Source: an uncultured Acidobacteriota bacterium (GTDB taxonomy: Bacteria; Acidobacteriota; Thermoanaerobaculia; Multivoradales; SZUA-115). Taken from it: 55,803 bases of DNA. The DNA lies in the NCBI GenBank assembly GCA_937867335.1, contig CALMKX010000055.1:1-55803 (forward strand). Direction: 5' to 3'. The notes under the pieces are model-generated. The model worked only from the letters and a program-made list of their open reading frames with translations. It had not been told where the DNA came from and made no database searches. Shown here piece after piece: positions 8,144 to 15,959 of this stretch. Every line of letters begins with the position of its first letter. Position 1 is the first letter of the stretch. Both the position numbers and the translations under genes were made by a program.

Positions 8144-8731
8144 TCAACCCACCGGAACCACCATCTCGGTGCGAATCTCGCTGGGATCGACCGTGGTGGG
8201 ATCGGTGTAAAGACGGAGCAGAGCCGGGAAAAGGGTGCGCCGAGTGCTGCCGAGGAAGGACGAGATCGCATCCTCCACGGCTCCGAGCTGCTCGTACGGC
8301 CCCACGTGGGTGAAACGAACCGCCTGGCTGAAGCTCAGCTTCTGAGCCCGCAACGGCGGCCGCACCACCAGCTGGTCGGGAACCGCGAAGCCCACCGCGA
8401 GGGTGGCCGCAGTGGTGGTGTCCGGATCTGCCGTGAGCACCACGACCGCGGTGATCTGATCCGGAGTGTAGCGTGCCCCCAGCCCCTGGTCCGCGAAGTT
8501 GGCACAGAAGGTCTGGAGGAAAGAACCGGTGTCCTTGATGCTGCCGGTGAACGTCTGGTAGACGACGTTCATCGACACCGGTCCGGCTTCCGCCACCGCG
8601 GTGTTGATTGCCCGCAGCTCGTCGTCGGACAACGTGCTCGGCGTGGCAGCCCAGGCGCTGCCGGTGAGAAGGAGCGCGGCCGCGGCGAGAGCCAGGGCCA
8701 AGGCAGGGGAGAAGGATCGAGCTTTGTTCAT
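8144..8731 (-). CDS. Secreted GyrI-like (effector-binding) domain protein, single domain
   Basis: This 195-residue protein has an N-terminal signal peptide (hydrophobic run to about residue 24, AWA-A site) and one GyrI-like effector-binding domain. The domain is recognised by the conserved GPYEQLGAVEDAI segment and the ending SEIRTEMVVPVG. I chose ATG at 8731 because GAGGAGA lies 6-7 nt upstream. It also matches the MNK start of the paralogue at 10236; an in-frame ATG lies 5 codons earlier. The gene begins 28 bp after the precursor stop at 8760 and is surely cotranscribed. GyrI/SbmC proteins bind small amphipathic ligands, and E. coli SbmC protects against microcin B17, a TOMM. A secreted homologue next to a TOMM precursor suggests extracytoplasmic binding, immunity or carriage. 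This is inference. Confidence 0.8.
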   Translation of the reverse strand: MNKARSFSPALALALAAAALLLTGSAWAATPSTLSDDELRAINTAVAEAGPVSMNVVYQTFTGSIKDTGSFLQTFCANFADQGLGARYTPDQITAVVVLTADPDTTTAATLAVGFAVPDQLVVRPPLRAQKLSFSQAVRFTHVGPYEQLGAVEDAISSFLGSTRRTLFPALLRLYTDPTTVDPSEIRTEMVVPVG

Positions 8732-8759
8732 CGCTGGTCTCCTCATCTTGTCCAGGTTC

Positions 8760-8888
8760 CTACCACGAGCAGCAGGAGCAGCACGAACAGTGGCCCCCTC
8801 CGCAGGTCGAGCTGGCTCCGGGTGTCAGCGCCACGCTCTGGATTCCGAGATCGCACGTTGAGCCGATTTTGCTGGCGAATGTCAGCAT
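8760..8888 (-). CDS. TOMM precursor peptide, copy 1 (SagA-like, 42 aa)
   Basis: This is a 42-residue peptide gene, ATG at 8888 and TAG at 8760, with AGGGGG about 6 nt upstream. The leader begins MLTFASKIGS, with the FxxxI motif (F4, I8) that SagA-type leaders use for SagC binding. It reaches Pro-Gly at residues 23-24. The core from residue 26 is SSTCGGGHCSCCSCCSW, with six Cys plus Ser and Thr available for azole formation. Another Cys sits at residue 12. The layout (ML-x-F-x-S-x-I, then VAxxPG before the core) resembles streptolysin S SagA. The peptide is identical in all 42 residues to copy 2 at 10262-10390, with only synonymous differences. It lies directly upstream of a secreted GyrI-like gene and the modification enzymes. 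Confidence 0.9.
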   Translation of the reverse strand: MLTFASKIGSTCDLGIQSVALTPGASSTCGGGHCSCCSCCSW

Positions 8889-9021
8889 GCTACCCCCTTT
8901 CTCGGGCATCTCCGGGCTGCAAGGTCAGGCTCGGACACCGCGAGCCGGCCAGCACCAGCGGAGAGTTATTGGGCAAGGCCGAAACAAACTGCCGGACAGT
9001 AACTGGAGTCAATTCATAGGA

Positions 9022-9050
9022 ATTATGCACGCTCCGCGAGTGGAGTGCAA
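9022..9050 (-). promoter_or_regulatory. Candidate promoter of precursor copy 1
   Basis: On the minus strand TTGCAC (9050-9045) and CATAAT (9027-9022) are separated by 17 bp, in an AT-rich island within GC-rich DNA. A transcript would start near 9015 and carry a leader of about 125 nt before the ATG at 8888, nearly the same length as predicted for copy 2. This is seen by eye and untested. Confidence 0.5.
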
Positions 9051-9117
9051 TATGCGGACAGATTTTCCCACTTGCTTAGACTCCGTTTCCGGCCTTGCCC
9101 ACCGAGATCTCCCCCGT

Positions 9118-10236
9118 TCAGCTCTTGCCGGAGCCGAGAGGCACGATCAAGCCTGTGCGCAGCTCGGCCGTCGATTTCACTCGAGCCGGGTCGGTCAGCA
9201 GTTGCAGGCCCACCGGCCAGCCCGGCGCGAGGTTCTTGCTGGCGGCGGTTCGCTCGAGGCCGTGGAACGCGGTCGCCAGCCCGCTGAAGGCCCCCTGGTG
9301 CACGTACGAGGCCGCCTTCGGCAAGGCCACCTCGCGGGCCGAGAGCGGGCTCTTGACCGCCACACCCCGCTCCTTGACCGGGAAGCCGATCTCGATCTTC
9401 ACCGACTTCTGCTCATCCGGGTTGCCGTAGAGCCAGGCGATGGGCACCACCTCCGGACCGGCCAGGGCTCGGCCGAGGCCCTGGGCCTCGAACTCGCGCT
9501 GGAACTGGTCCAAGAAGCCGTCGATCTGAGCCGGCGAACCCTCGAAGGTCTGGGAAACAAACCAGCTCGACCAGGGTGCCGCCTTCTGCACGGCGGTCGC
9601 GATCGCCGCCTGCTCGGCGGCCGCCAGCTTGGCCCGGGCCGGAGTGACGATCGGCACCACCAGCTCGGTGGCGATCTCCGCGGCCGGCACGACTCGGGGG
9701 TCGTTGAGCAGGCGCATCACCACCGGCCAACCGGCGCTCGAGCCTCGGCTCTTCAGCTCCGAGTTCAGGCTGGCTCCCACCTTCTCCAGATCCTGGTAGG
9801 GCCCCCGGTGCGGCACCGTGGCCGCGAGATCCTGCTGCCACAGCTGCGCTTGCAGGGGTGCCTGAGCCTTCACCGACGTGGGCACGATGAAACCCACACT
9901 CAGGCGGTTCATCCGCTCGAGGGCGGGATCCTCGTAGAGCACCAGAATCGCCGTCGGGCTCTCCGACTGCAGGCTCACGTCCAGGCCCTGGCGCACGAAC
10001 TCCGCGGTGAAGGTTTCGAGGTAGCTGTCGACTTTGTCGAAAGTACCCCTGAAATCCTGAGTGACGATCCAGAAGCTCGCCGAGCGGGCGCTCGCCACCG
10101 CCTTCTGCACCGCCGTCCTGCCGCGATCCGCGTGGGTCGCGGCGCCCTGCCCGTAGGTCGACAGCCCGGCGAGGAGCATCGCCAAGACGACCGCCAGCAA
10201 GGGGCCCTGGATTCCTGTGCGAACAATCTTGTTCAT
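9118..10236 (-). CDS. Secreted protein with two tandem GyrI-like domains
   Basis: This 372-residue protein has a signal peptide (hydrophobic to about residue 28) and two tandem GyrI-like effector-binding domains, roughly residues 38-200 and 208-368. Each repeat shows a 'xSFWIVTQDF' or 'xSWFVSQTF' opening strand, a mid 'VGFIVP' or 'IGFPV' strand, a His-containing GPY/GAF segment, and a closing 'xELVVPI' or 'LRTGLIVPL'. The ATG at 10236 is preceded by AAGGAGG, 25 bp after the stop of precursor copy 2. It is a longer paralogue of 8144-8731, so the module of precursor plus secreted GyrI-like protein is duplicated. A ligand-binding role for the matured peptide in the periplasm or outside is plausible, by analogy with SbmC and microcin B17, but is inference. 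Confidence 0.82.
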   Translation of the reverse strand: MNKIVRTGIQGPLLAVVLAMLLAGLSTYGQGAATHADRGRTAVQKAVASARSASFWIVTQDFRGTFDKVDSYLETFTAEFVRQGLDVSLQSESPTAILVLYEDPALERMNRLSVGFIVPTSVKAQAPLQAQLWQQDLAATVPHRGPYQDLEKVGASLNSELKSRGSSAGWPVVMRLLNDPRVVPAAEIATELVVPIVTPARAKLAAAEQAAIATAVQKAAPWSSWFVSQTFEGSPAQIDGFLDQFQREFEAQGLGRALAGPEVVPIAWLYGNPDEQKSVKIEIGFPVKERGVAVKSPLSAREVALPKAASYVHQGAFSGLATAFHGLERTAASKNLAPGWPVGLQLLTDPARVKSTAELRTGLIVPLGSGKS

Positions 10237-10261
10237 GGTCTGGCCTCCTTGGCTCGGGTTG

Positions 10262-10390
10262 CTACCAGGAACAGCAGGAGCAGCAGGAACAGTGGCCGCC
10301 GCCGCAGGTAGAGCTGGCGCCCGGGGTGAGCGCGACGCTCTGGATGCCGAGGTCGCAGGTTGATCCGATCTTGCTGGCGAAGGTGAGCAT
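10262..10390 (-). CDS. TOMM precursor peptide, copy 2 (SagA-like, 42 aa)
   Basis: This 42-residue gene (ATG 10390, TAG 10262) has GGAGGAG upstream. It encodes exactly the same peptide as copy 1: leader with F4-A-S-K-I8, P23-G24, then the Cys/Ser core with Cys at 29, 34, 36, 37, 39 and 40, and a C-terminal Trp. Comparing the two genes codon by codon gives 18 synonymous third-base changes and no amino-acid change. This is what strong purifying selection on a functional peptide predicts, and it makes a chance ORF very unlikely. It heads the transcription unit that includes the two-domain GyrI-like protein. The azole pattern of the product cannot be read from sequence. Confidence 0.9.
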   Translation of the reverse strand: MLTFASKIGSTCDLGIQSVALTPGASSTCGGGHCSCCSCCSW

Positions 10391-10521
10391 CGGGGGTCTC
10401 CTCCTCATGGACGTTCTCGAGGCAGGCCGTAGGACCGGCACTCCTCGTCGGCTGGACGGAGCAGAAGAAACGAGGCTCGATGGAAAGCCGAGGATCCGAC
10501 CGAAGCGCGGAAAGATCGAAA

Positions 10522-10545
10522 ATTATAAACTCAAATTGAAACGGA
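10522..10545 (-). promoter_or_regulatory. Candidate promoter of precursor copy 2
   Basis: A perfect TATAAT on the minus strand (10527-10522) sits in the only strongly AT-rich stretch of the interval 10391-10600. The -35 is weak (TTCGTC at 16 bp or GTTCGT at 17 bp). The predicted start near 10515 gives a leader of about 125 nt, close to that of copy 1. Confidence 0.5.
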
Positions 10546-10600
10546 CGAACGTAAGTCTACCCGCACCCAGCTACCGAGTCAAGCGGGTCGGAGGCTCGCT

Positions 10601-11191
10601 CTAGCCCGCCCGGCGCACGGCGCGAACGTGGCTGCTGCCGCCCAGGGGGACGTGGACCAGGCAGCTGCCGCCGTAGTAGGTGACCACCCAGGAACCCACC
10701 GGGCCTTCGCGGTCGGCCGTCCAGACGAGCCACACCGCCGGGTCGAAGCGGGGGTCGAGGTAGAGGCCGCTGGCGCTCCGCTCGGGCTCCATCAAGGACA
10801 TCGCCTCCTCCAGGGTGGGCAGGCGCCAGTCCGCGAAGCCGGCGAAGCGGCTCTGGTTGAGGTCCTGAACGTAGGCCAGGGCTCCGTCGAAGGGGAGGGA
10901 GCGAGGCGAGCCTCCGCGCTGCCAGGCGAGGCCGGTGGTAGCGTCCACCACCACCTGGTCCGCCGCCTCGAGACGAAACCCGTGCGCGACTCCCCGGCCC
11001 CGGGGGTTGCGATGGGTCTCGAAAAAGCCCAGCTCGCCGAGGCGCTTCGCCACCTCCGGGGCCGCGAGGCTCTCCGCCGGCTCGCTGCGCAAAGGTGCCA
11101 GCCGAGTGGCCCGGCCGTCGCCGCAGCCGGCGAGGGCGAGGAGCAGAGCCAGCCCACCGAGCCCCCGGAGCGGGCGCCACGAACCGCTCAC
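10601..11191 (-). CDS. DUF1566 (Lcl C-terminal domain) lipoprotein
   Basis: This 196-residue lipoprotein has a lipobox (LALAGC, Cys 23) after a short signal peptide. Its C-terminal half is a DUF1566/Lcl domain: GLAWQRGGS near residue 87, YVQDLNQSRFAGFADWRLPT near 107-126, and a closing WVVTYYGGSCLVHVP. Such domains occur on surface-anchored proteins, but no activity is established. It starts at 11191 and overlaps the FG-GAP lipoprotein stop by 4 bp, so the two form an operon. It is unclear whether this pair has anything to do with the TOMM locus, whose promoter lies in the next 210 bp. Function unknown. Confidence 0.8.
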   Translation of the reverse strand: MSGSWRPLRGLGGLALLLALAGCGDGRATRLAPLRSEPAESLAAPEVAKRLGELGFFETHRNPRGRGVAHGFRLEAADQVVVDATTGLAWQRGGSPRSLPFDGALAYVQDLNQSRFAGFADWRLPTLEEAMSLMEPERSASGLYLDPRFDPAVWLVWTADREGPVGSWVVTYYGGSCLVHVPLGGSSHVRAVRRAG

Positions 11192-12897
11192 TGGGCTCCC
11201 TTCGGGGCCTCGGCGGCAGGCTCGGTCAAAGTCTGCTCGGTGCCCGCGGGCACATTCCGGAGCTCGACCTCCGCCCCGCTCGGGAAGCGCACTTTCACCC
11301 GTTCGGCGGCCGTAGCGTTGCCCAGGCCGAAGGTGGCCGTGAGCTCGGAGCTCGAGAGGTAGCTGCCGCCGGCGCGCACTTCCTGCACCTGCTGCCGCCC
11401 CCCCGCCTCGACCTCGATGCGGCTGCCGAGGGCGTCGCGATTGCTACGGCTGCCCAGCAGGTGGAACCGCAGCCACCCTGCCCCATCCCGGCCCGCCGCC
11501 TCGTTGCGGAAGAGGTGCACCGGGCCGTCGTTCTCGGTGATCAGCAGGTCGAGGTCGCCGTCGTGGTCGTAGTCCGCGTAGGCCGCGCCTCGGCCCAGAA
11601 GAGGCGTGGCGATGGCTCCCCCGAGCCGGGGCACTTGGTCCTCGAAGACTCCGCCGCCGTCGTTGGTGAAGACGTGCAAGGGCTCGCGGAAACGGATGCC
11701 CTCGCCGGTGCCTTCATCTTCCTCTCGCACATGGCCGTTGGCGGCCACCAGATCGAGGTCGCCGTCGAGATCGAGGTCGGCGAGCACCAGGCCGAAGGTG
11801 AGCGTGAGGAGGCTCTGCATGGCCAGGCGGGAAGGCTCGTCCTGGTGACTGAAGCCCGCCCCCTGCCGGCGGAAGGCGCCGATCGACTCCTTGCTGAAGT
11901 TACCCACGAAGAGACTCGCTTCGCCGCTGGCATCCACCACGCCGGCAGCCACCCCCATGCCGGCCCGAGCCCTGCCGTTCTCGTCGAAGGCCACACCCGC
12001 GGCCACTCCCACCTCTTCGAAGGTGCCGTCGCCACGGCCGTGGTAGAGCAGATTGCGCTCGGTGTCGTTGGCCACGTAGACGTCGCTCCAGCCGTCCCGG
12101 TCGTAGTCGAAGGCGAGGGCGCCGAGAGTCTTGCCGGGAGCGCCGGCGAAGCCCCGAGGGGCCGTCTGGTCCTGGAAGCGGCCGTGGTGGTCGTTCCGGA
12201 AGAAATGCCCGGGCAGGCCGGAGTAGACCTCCGGCGAGCAATGGCTCTTGCTCTGACCGTCATGGGTGCACCAGATGTCCTGTTCGGGGCTCCAGGCGAC
12301 GTAGCTACCCACGTAGAGATCGAGCCAGCCGTCGTTGTCGGCGTCGAAGAACACAGCAGCGGTGGTCCAGGCCTCGCCGCCGGCGAGCCCGGCCCGCTCG
12401 GTGACCTCCTGGAAATGGCCGCCCTCGTTCTCGAACAGGCGGTTGCCCGCGAGCGTGGTGAAGAGAAAGTCCGGGTCGCCGTCGTTGTCGTAGTCCGCCG
12501 GAAAGACACCCATGCCGTAGGCCGAGACGGCGCCGAGGCCGGCTTCGGCGGTGACGTCCCGGAAGTGGCCGTTGCCGAGGTTGCGGTAGAGGGCGAGGGC
12601 CGGGATCGGCGCTCCGGGAGCTCCCGGCAGCCGGCCCCCGGGGACCAGCAGCAGGTCCGCCCAGCCGTCGCGGTCGTAGTCCAGCCAGGCCGCGCCGGCC
12701 CCCAGCATCTCCGGGAACCACTTCTTCCCTTCGGCGCCGTTGTGGTGGCGGAACTCCGCAAGGCCGGCTTCGCGGCTCACTTCGGTGAAGGCGAGGGCCG
12801 AGGCCCTGCCGGCAGTCGGCGAGCGGCCGCAGCCCAGCCCGAGACTCGACAGAGCCCCTAGGGCGAAGAGGGCGATCTCGGCTCGGCGCACCGGCAT
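11188..12897 (-). CDS. CRTAC1-family FG-GAP/ASPIC-UnbV lipoprotein
   Basis: This 569-residue secreted lipoprotein (lipobox LGLGC, Cys 23) is built of FG-GAP/VCBS beta-propeller repeats. Many carry a calcium-binding DxDxDG loop, for example DYDRDGWADLLLV, DYDNDGDPDFLF, DADNDGWLDLYV, DLDLDGDLDLVAANG and DYDHDGDLDLLI. The C-terminal 90 residues form an ASPIC/UnbV domain (GSRSNRDALGSRIEVEAGG ... FPSGAEVELRNV). This architecture is common in Acidobacteriota and Planctomycetes. Its role is unknown, with adhesion or surface protein binding most likely. It overlaps the DUF1566 gene by 4 bp. The upstream gap to guanine deaminase is only 23 bp. Confidence 0.88.
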   Translation of the reverse strand: MPVRRAEIALFALGALSSLGLGCGRSPTAGRASALAFTEVSREAGLAEFRHHNGAEGKKWFPEMLGAGAAWLDYDRDGWADLLLVPGGRLPGAPGAPIPALALYRNLGNGHFRDVTAEAGLGAVSAYGMGVFPADYDNDGDPDFLFTTLAGNRLFENEGGHFQEVTERAGLAGGEAWTTAAVFFDADNDGWLDLYVGSYVAWSPEQDIWCTHDGQSKSHCSPEVYSGLPGHFFRNDHHGRFQDQTAPRGFAGAPGKTLGALAFDYDRDGWSDVYVANDTERNLLYHGRGDGTFEEVGVAAGVAFDENGRARAGMGVAAGVVDASGEASLFVGNFSKESIGAFRRQGAGFSHQDEPSRLAMQSLLTLTFGLVLADLDLDGDLDLVAANGHVREEDEGTGEGIRFREPLHVFTNDGGGVFEDQVPRLGGAIATPLLGRGAAYADYDHDGDLDLLITENDGPVHLFRNEAAGRDGAGWLRFHLLGSRSNRDALGSRIEVEAGGRQQVQEVRAGGSYLSSSELTATFGLGNATAAERVKVRFPSGAEVELRNVPAGTEQTLTEPAAEAPKGAQ

Positions 12898-12920
12898 TCT
12901 CCACGCGCGGCCCGGGCCGC

Positions 12921-13412
12921 TCAGTAGGGCACCTTGTCCGGCTTGGCGAGCCAGGCGCGAAAGGCCGCCTGCGCCTCCTCGCGCAGCAGCGGCTCCATCC
13001 GCAGCCGCCGCTGGTCTTGAGGCAGGGGGATCTCACGGTAGAGCAACTCGTCGTCGAAGCCGATCGCCGCCGCGTCGTCGCGGGTGTTGGCGTAGAACAC
13101 CCGTGGAATCCGCGACCAGTAGATCGCCGCCAGGCACATCGGGCAGGGCTCGCAGCTGGTGTAGAGCTCGCAGTCCTCGAGCTGGAAGGTGGCCAGGTGC
13201 TGGCAGGCCTCGCGGATCGCCACCACTTCGGCGTGGGCGGTGGGATCGTTGGTGGAAGTGACTCGGTTGTTGCCGCGGCCCACGATCTCCCCGGCCCGCA
13301 CCACCACGCAGCCGAAAGGGCCGCCGTCGCCTCGCTCCATCCCTTCCTGGGCGAGACGCAGAGCCTCGCGCATGAACTTCGCCTGCTCGTTGTCCATCTC
13401 CATCCCCGTCAC
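12921..13412 (-). CDS. guaD: Guanine deaminase (cytidine-deaminase fold)
   Basis: This 163-residue zinc deaminase converts guanine to xanthine and ammonia, feeding the urate pathway encoded beside it. The zinc site is the HAE triad (DPTAHAEVVAIREAC near residue 60) with PCPMC (TSCEPCPMCLAAIYWSR near 92). The sequence closely follows Bacillus-type GuaD, including the FDDELLYREI segment and the C-terminal PDKVPY with its aromatic end. The frame begins at GTG 13412, which overlaps the urate oxidase stop as GTGA; an internal ATG at 13403 is also possible. The pairing with uricase supports guanine over other substrates. The nucleoside deaminase family call is certain; guanine specificity is likely. 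Confidence 0.88.
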   Translation of the reverse strand: MTGMEMDNEQAKFMREALRLAQEGMERGDGGPFGCVVVRAGEIVGRGNNRVTSTNDPTAHAEVVAIREACQHLATFQLEDCELYTSCEPCPMCLAAIYWSRIPRVFYANTRDDAAAIGFDDELLYREIPLPQDQRRLRMEPLLREEAQAAFRAWLAKPDKVPY

Positions 13413-14278
13413 GCCCGGCTCACGGTGGCCTCGATCTGGCCGTGGGGCTCGTCCGTGGGCAAGAAGCTCACGCCGGCCCCGTCGACGCCGAAGGGCGAAA
13501 GGTCGACGGGAAGGTAGTGCTTGTTGGGCAGGGCGAGCGTGACACGATCGATTTCCGGGCAGGCGGCGAAGGCGGCTTCGGCCATCTCCCAGATGGTCGC
13601 CTGCACTGAGGGGCTGTAGCGGCCGGCGAAGACCTCGAGCAGGGCCGCGAGCACCCCCTGGTTCGTCGCCTGGAAGCTCGCCGGATGCTCGCGGAAGCGC
13701 CAGCGGGCTGCCAGAAGGGTGGAGAGGATGCGGTCGTCGGCATCCGGCAGGGTGGTGTAGGCGTCGCGCGGGAAGCCGGCGAAGCCCGAGCGCGTGGACT
13801 TGAGGATCAGCAGGTCCTCGATGCCCGATTCGAGCTCGGGGCGGCCGCCGCGCTCGGCCACCAGCCGCACCGTGGGCCGGGCGGCGTCGCCCACGAAGCT
13901 ATGGCCGTGGGGCTTGCCGTCCACCACCATGCGATTCCAGCGCCGCTCGCGGGTCGCGAGCGAAACCCGGCCGACGTGGTCGTAGCTGCGCAGAAAATGC
14001 TCGGCCAGGAGCAGGGCAAAGGGCTCGGTGTCCACCCCGAGGTGACGGTGCGCCAGCACATGCACCGTGTTCTTCATGGTGTCGGTGGGCACCACCTTGC
14101 TGTTGTCGGCGGAGGTGTAGGATAATCCAAAATCGCCCTCGAGCCGCACTCCAACCTCGAGCTCTTTCACTTCATGATGCGGCCCGCCCGGCTCGGAGGA
14201 AGCATCGCCTGCGGCATCGCGCAGCACTTTCATCACTCGAACGCGCTGTTTTCCGTAGTTTTGAGATTCAAGCTTCAT
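13409..14278 (-). CDS. pucL: Urate oxidase (cofactor-free uricase)
   Basis: This 289-residue cofactor-independent uricase oxidises urate to 5-hydroxyisourate. Recognisable conserved segments are NYGKQRVRVMKV (N-terminal Lys), PTDTMKNTVHVLA near residue 65 (catalytic Thr), the KSTRSGFAGFPRD segment, and a SFQATNQ-type stretch near 203. The signature LPNKHYLPVDLSPFG follows near 253. The length matches single-domain uricases. It is transcribed divergently from malate synthase and the rest of the catabolic genes, and its stop overlaps guaD. The ATG at 14278 is preceded by GGAGGT at good spacing. The two products downstream, HIU hydrolase and OHCU decarboxylase, are encoded on the opposite strand. 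Confidence 0.95.
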   Translation of the reverse strand: MKLESQNYGKQRVRVMKVLRDAAGDASSEPGGPHHEVKELEVGVRLEGDFGLSYTSADNSKVVPTDTMKNTVHVLAHRHLGVDTEPFALLLAEHFLRSYDHVGRVSLATRERRWNRMVVDGKPHGHSFVGDAARPTVRLVAERGGRPELESGIEDLLILKSTRSGFAGFPRDAYTTLPDADDRILSTLLAARWRFREHPASFQATNQGVLAALLEVFAGRYSPSVQATIWEMAEAAFAACPEIDRVTLALPNKHYLPVDLSPFGVDGAGVSFLPTDEPHGQIEATVSRA

Positions 14279-14303
14279 GACCCTTACCTCCCGCTCCTCT
14301 GCC

Positions 14304-14311
14304 GTTATAAA
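14304..14311. promoter_or_regulatory. Candidate divergent -10 elements between uricase and malate synthase
   Basis: The 78-bp gap holds TATAAC on the minus strand (14309-14304), which overlaps TATAAA on the plus strand (14306-14311). Starts near 14297 and 14318 would give short leaders to both genes, so a single regulator could control the whole purine block from here. The -35 elements are weak. Confidence 0.3.
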
Positions 14312-14356
14312 GAACCTGGCCGTTGTTGATTCCGGGCCGTCGGGAACCTATCTATC

Positions 14357-15946
14357 ATGACTTCGCAAAAAATCGCCGACCTCGAGTTTCTCGCTCCCAT
14401 CGATGATCGTTTCGCGCGGATTCTCACTCCGGAAGCCTGTCGATTCGTCGCCGGCTTGTGCCGGATCTTCGGCCCGCGCCGCCGCGAGCTCCTGGCCGCA
14501 AGAGCCGTGCGCCACCGCGAACTCGACGCCGGCAAGCTGCCGGATTTCCTGCCCGAAACGGCGCATATCCGCCAGGCCAGCTGGCAAGTACCGCCGCCAC
14601 CGGCGGACCTGCTCGACCGCCGCACCGAGATCACCGGCCCGGTCGATCGAAAAATGGTGATCAATGCGCTGAATTCCGGCGCCCAATGCTACATGGCGGA
14701 CTTCGAGGACGCCACCTCGCCGACCTGGGAAAACGTGATCGATGGACAGATCAACGTCTACGACGCGGTTCGCCGTACCATCTCCTTCACCAGTCCAGAC
14801 GGCAAAGTATACGCGCTCAATGACAACGTGGCCACCCTGATCGTGCGGCCGCGCGGTTGGCACTTGCCGGAAAAGCACGTGCTCTTCGAGGGTGAACCGA
14901 TCTCGGGCTCGCTGCTCGACTGGGGATTGTTTTTCTTTCATAACGCGCAGGAGCTGGTGGCCCGGGGCAGCGGCCCCTACTTCTACTTGCCCAAGCTCGA
15001 GAGCCATCTCGAGGCCAGGCTGTGGCACCAGATCTTCCTCCACGCCGAGGCCGAGCTCGGCCTGCCGCGGGGCACCATCCGGGCCACCGTGCTGATCGAG
15101 ACCATCCTCGCCACCTTCGAAGCGGAGGAGATCCTCTACGAACTCGGCGAGCACGCCCTCGGCCTCAACTGCGGCCGGTGGGACTACATCTTCAGCTGCA
15201 TCAAGCGCCTCAGCCGCCAGGGCAAGCTCTATCCGGACCGCGCCCAGGTGACCATGACGGTGCCGTTCATGCGCGCCTACGCGCTGTGGGTGATCCGCAT
15301 CTGCCACCGCCACGGCGCCTACGCCATGGGCGGCATGGCGGCGCAGATCCCGATCAAGAGCGATCCAGTGGCCAACGAGGCGGCTCTCGCCAAGGTGCGG
15401 GCCGACAAGGAGCGCGAGGCGGCCGACGGCCACGACGGCACCTGGGTGGGTCACCCCGGCCTGGTGCCCACCGCGCTCGAGGCCTTCTCGCGCCACCTCA
15501 AGGGCCCGAACCAGCTCGACCGCCTGCGCGAGGATGTGCACGTCACCCAGGCCGAACTCCTGGCGGTGCCCGAGGGCACCATCACCGAGGCCGGCGTGCG
15601 GGTGAACCTGAGCGTCGGAGTGCAGTACGTGGAGTCCTGGATTCGCGGCCTCGGCTGCGTGCCGCTCTACCACTTGATGGAGGATGCCGCCACCGCCGAG
15701 ATCTCCCGCAGCCAGCTCTGGCAGTGGCTGCACTACGGCGGTGCCCTCGAGGACGGCCGCAAGCTCACCGCCGAGCTCTACCACCGCCTGCTCGCCGAGG
15801 AGCTCGCCAAACTGCGCCACGAAGTAGGGGCCGAGCGCTACGACCGCGGCCGCTTCCCGGAGGCCTCGAAGCTCTTCCTCGACATGGTGGAGGCGGACGA
15901 ATTGGCCGAGTTCCTCACCCTGCCAGCCTACGAGCTGCTGCCCTGA
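14357..15946 (+). CDS. aceB: Malate synthase A
   Basis: This 529-residue malate synthase condenses glyoxylate with acetyl-CoA to malate. Signature segments are [16 protein letters not shown] near residue 113, [14 protein letters not shown] near 220, [15 protein letters not shown] near 273, and [13 protein letters not shown] near 330. Length and layout are those of the A form rather than the longer G form. It heads the plus-strand purine operon, 13 bp before uraD. Here its job is probably to assimilate glyoxylate released from ureidoglycolate, instead of (or besides) the glyoxylate shunt. No isocitrate lyase is in the window. The start ATG 14357 has only a weak Shine-Dalgarno sequence. Confidence 0.96.
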   Translation: MTSQKIADLEFLAPIDDRFARILTPEACRFVAGLCRIFGPRRRELLAARAVRHRELDAGKLPDFLPETAHIRQASWQVPPPPADLLDRRTEITGPVDRKMVINALNSGAQCYMADFEDATSPTWENVIDGQINVYDAVRRTISFTSPDGKVYALNDNVATLIVRPRGWHLPEKHVLFEGEPISGSLLDWGLFFFHNAQELVARGSGPYFYLPKLESHLEARLWHQIFLHAEAELGLPRGTIRATVLIETILATFEAEEILYELGEHALGLNCGRWDYIFSCIKRLSRQGKLYPDRAQVTMTVPFMRAYALWVIRICHRHGAYAMGGMAAQIPIKSDPVANEAALAKVRADKEREAADGHDGTWVGHPGLVPTALEAFSRHLKGPNQLDRLREDVHVTQAELLAVPEGTITEAGVRVNLSVGVQYVESWIRGLGCVPLYHLMEDAATAEISRSQLWQWLHYGGALEDGRKLTAELYHRLLAEELAKLRHEVGAERYDRGRFPEASKLFLDMVEADELAEFLTLPAYELLP

Positions 15947-15959
15947 GGAAGGGGCGAGG

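Noticed and set aside
8732..8746. ATG at 8746 as the start of the one-domain GyrI-like protein
   Set aside because: The Shine-Dalgarno GAGGAGA lies inside this extension and fits the ATG at 8731, which also aligns with the MNK start of the paralogue.
8869..10311. A 480-codon plus-strand open frame over the GyrI-like and precursor genes
   Set aside because: It is antisense to well-supported minus-strand genes, has low-complexity His/Arg/Gly-rich translation and no family features. Long antisense frames are common in this GC-rich DNA.
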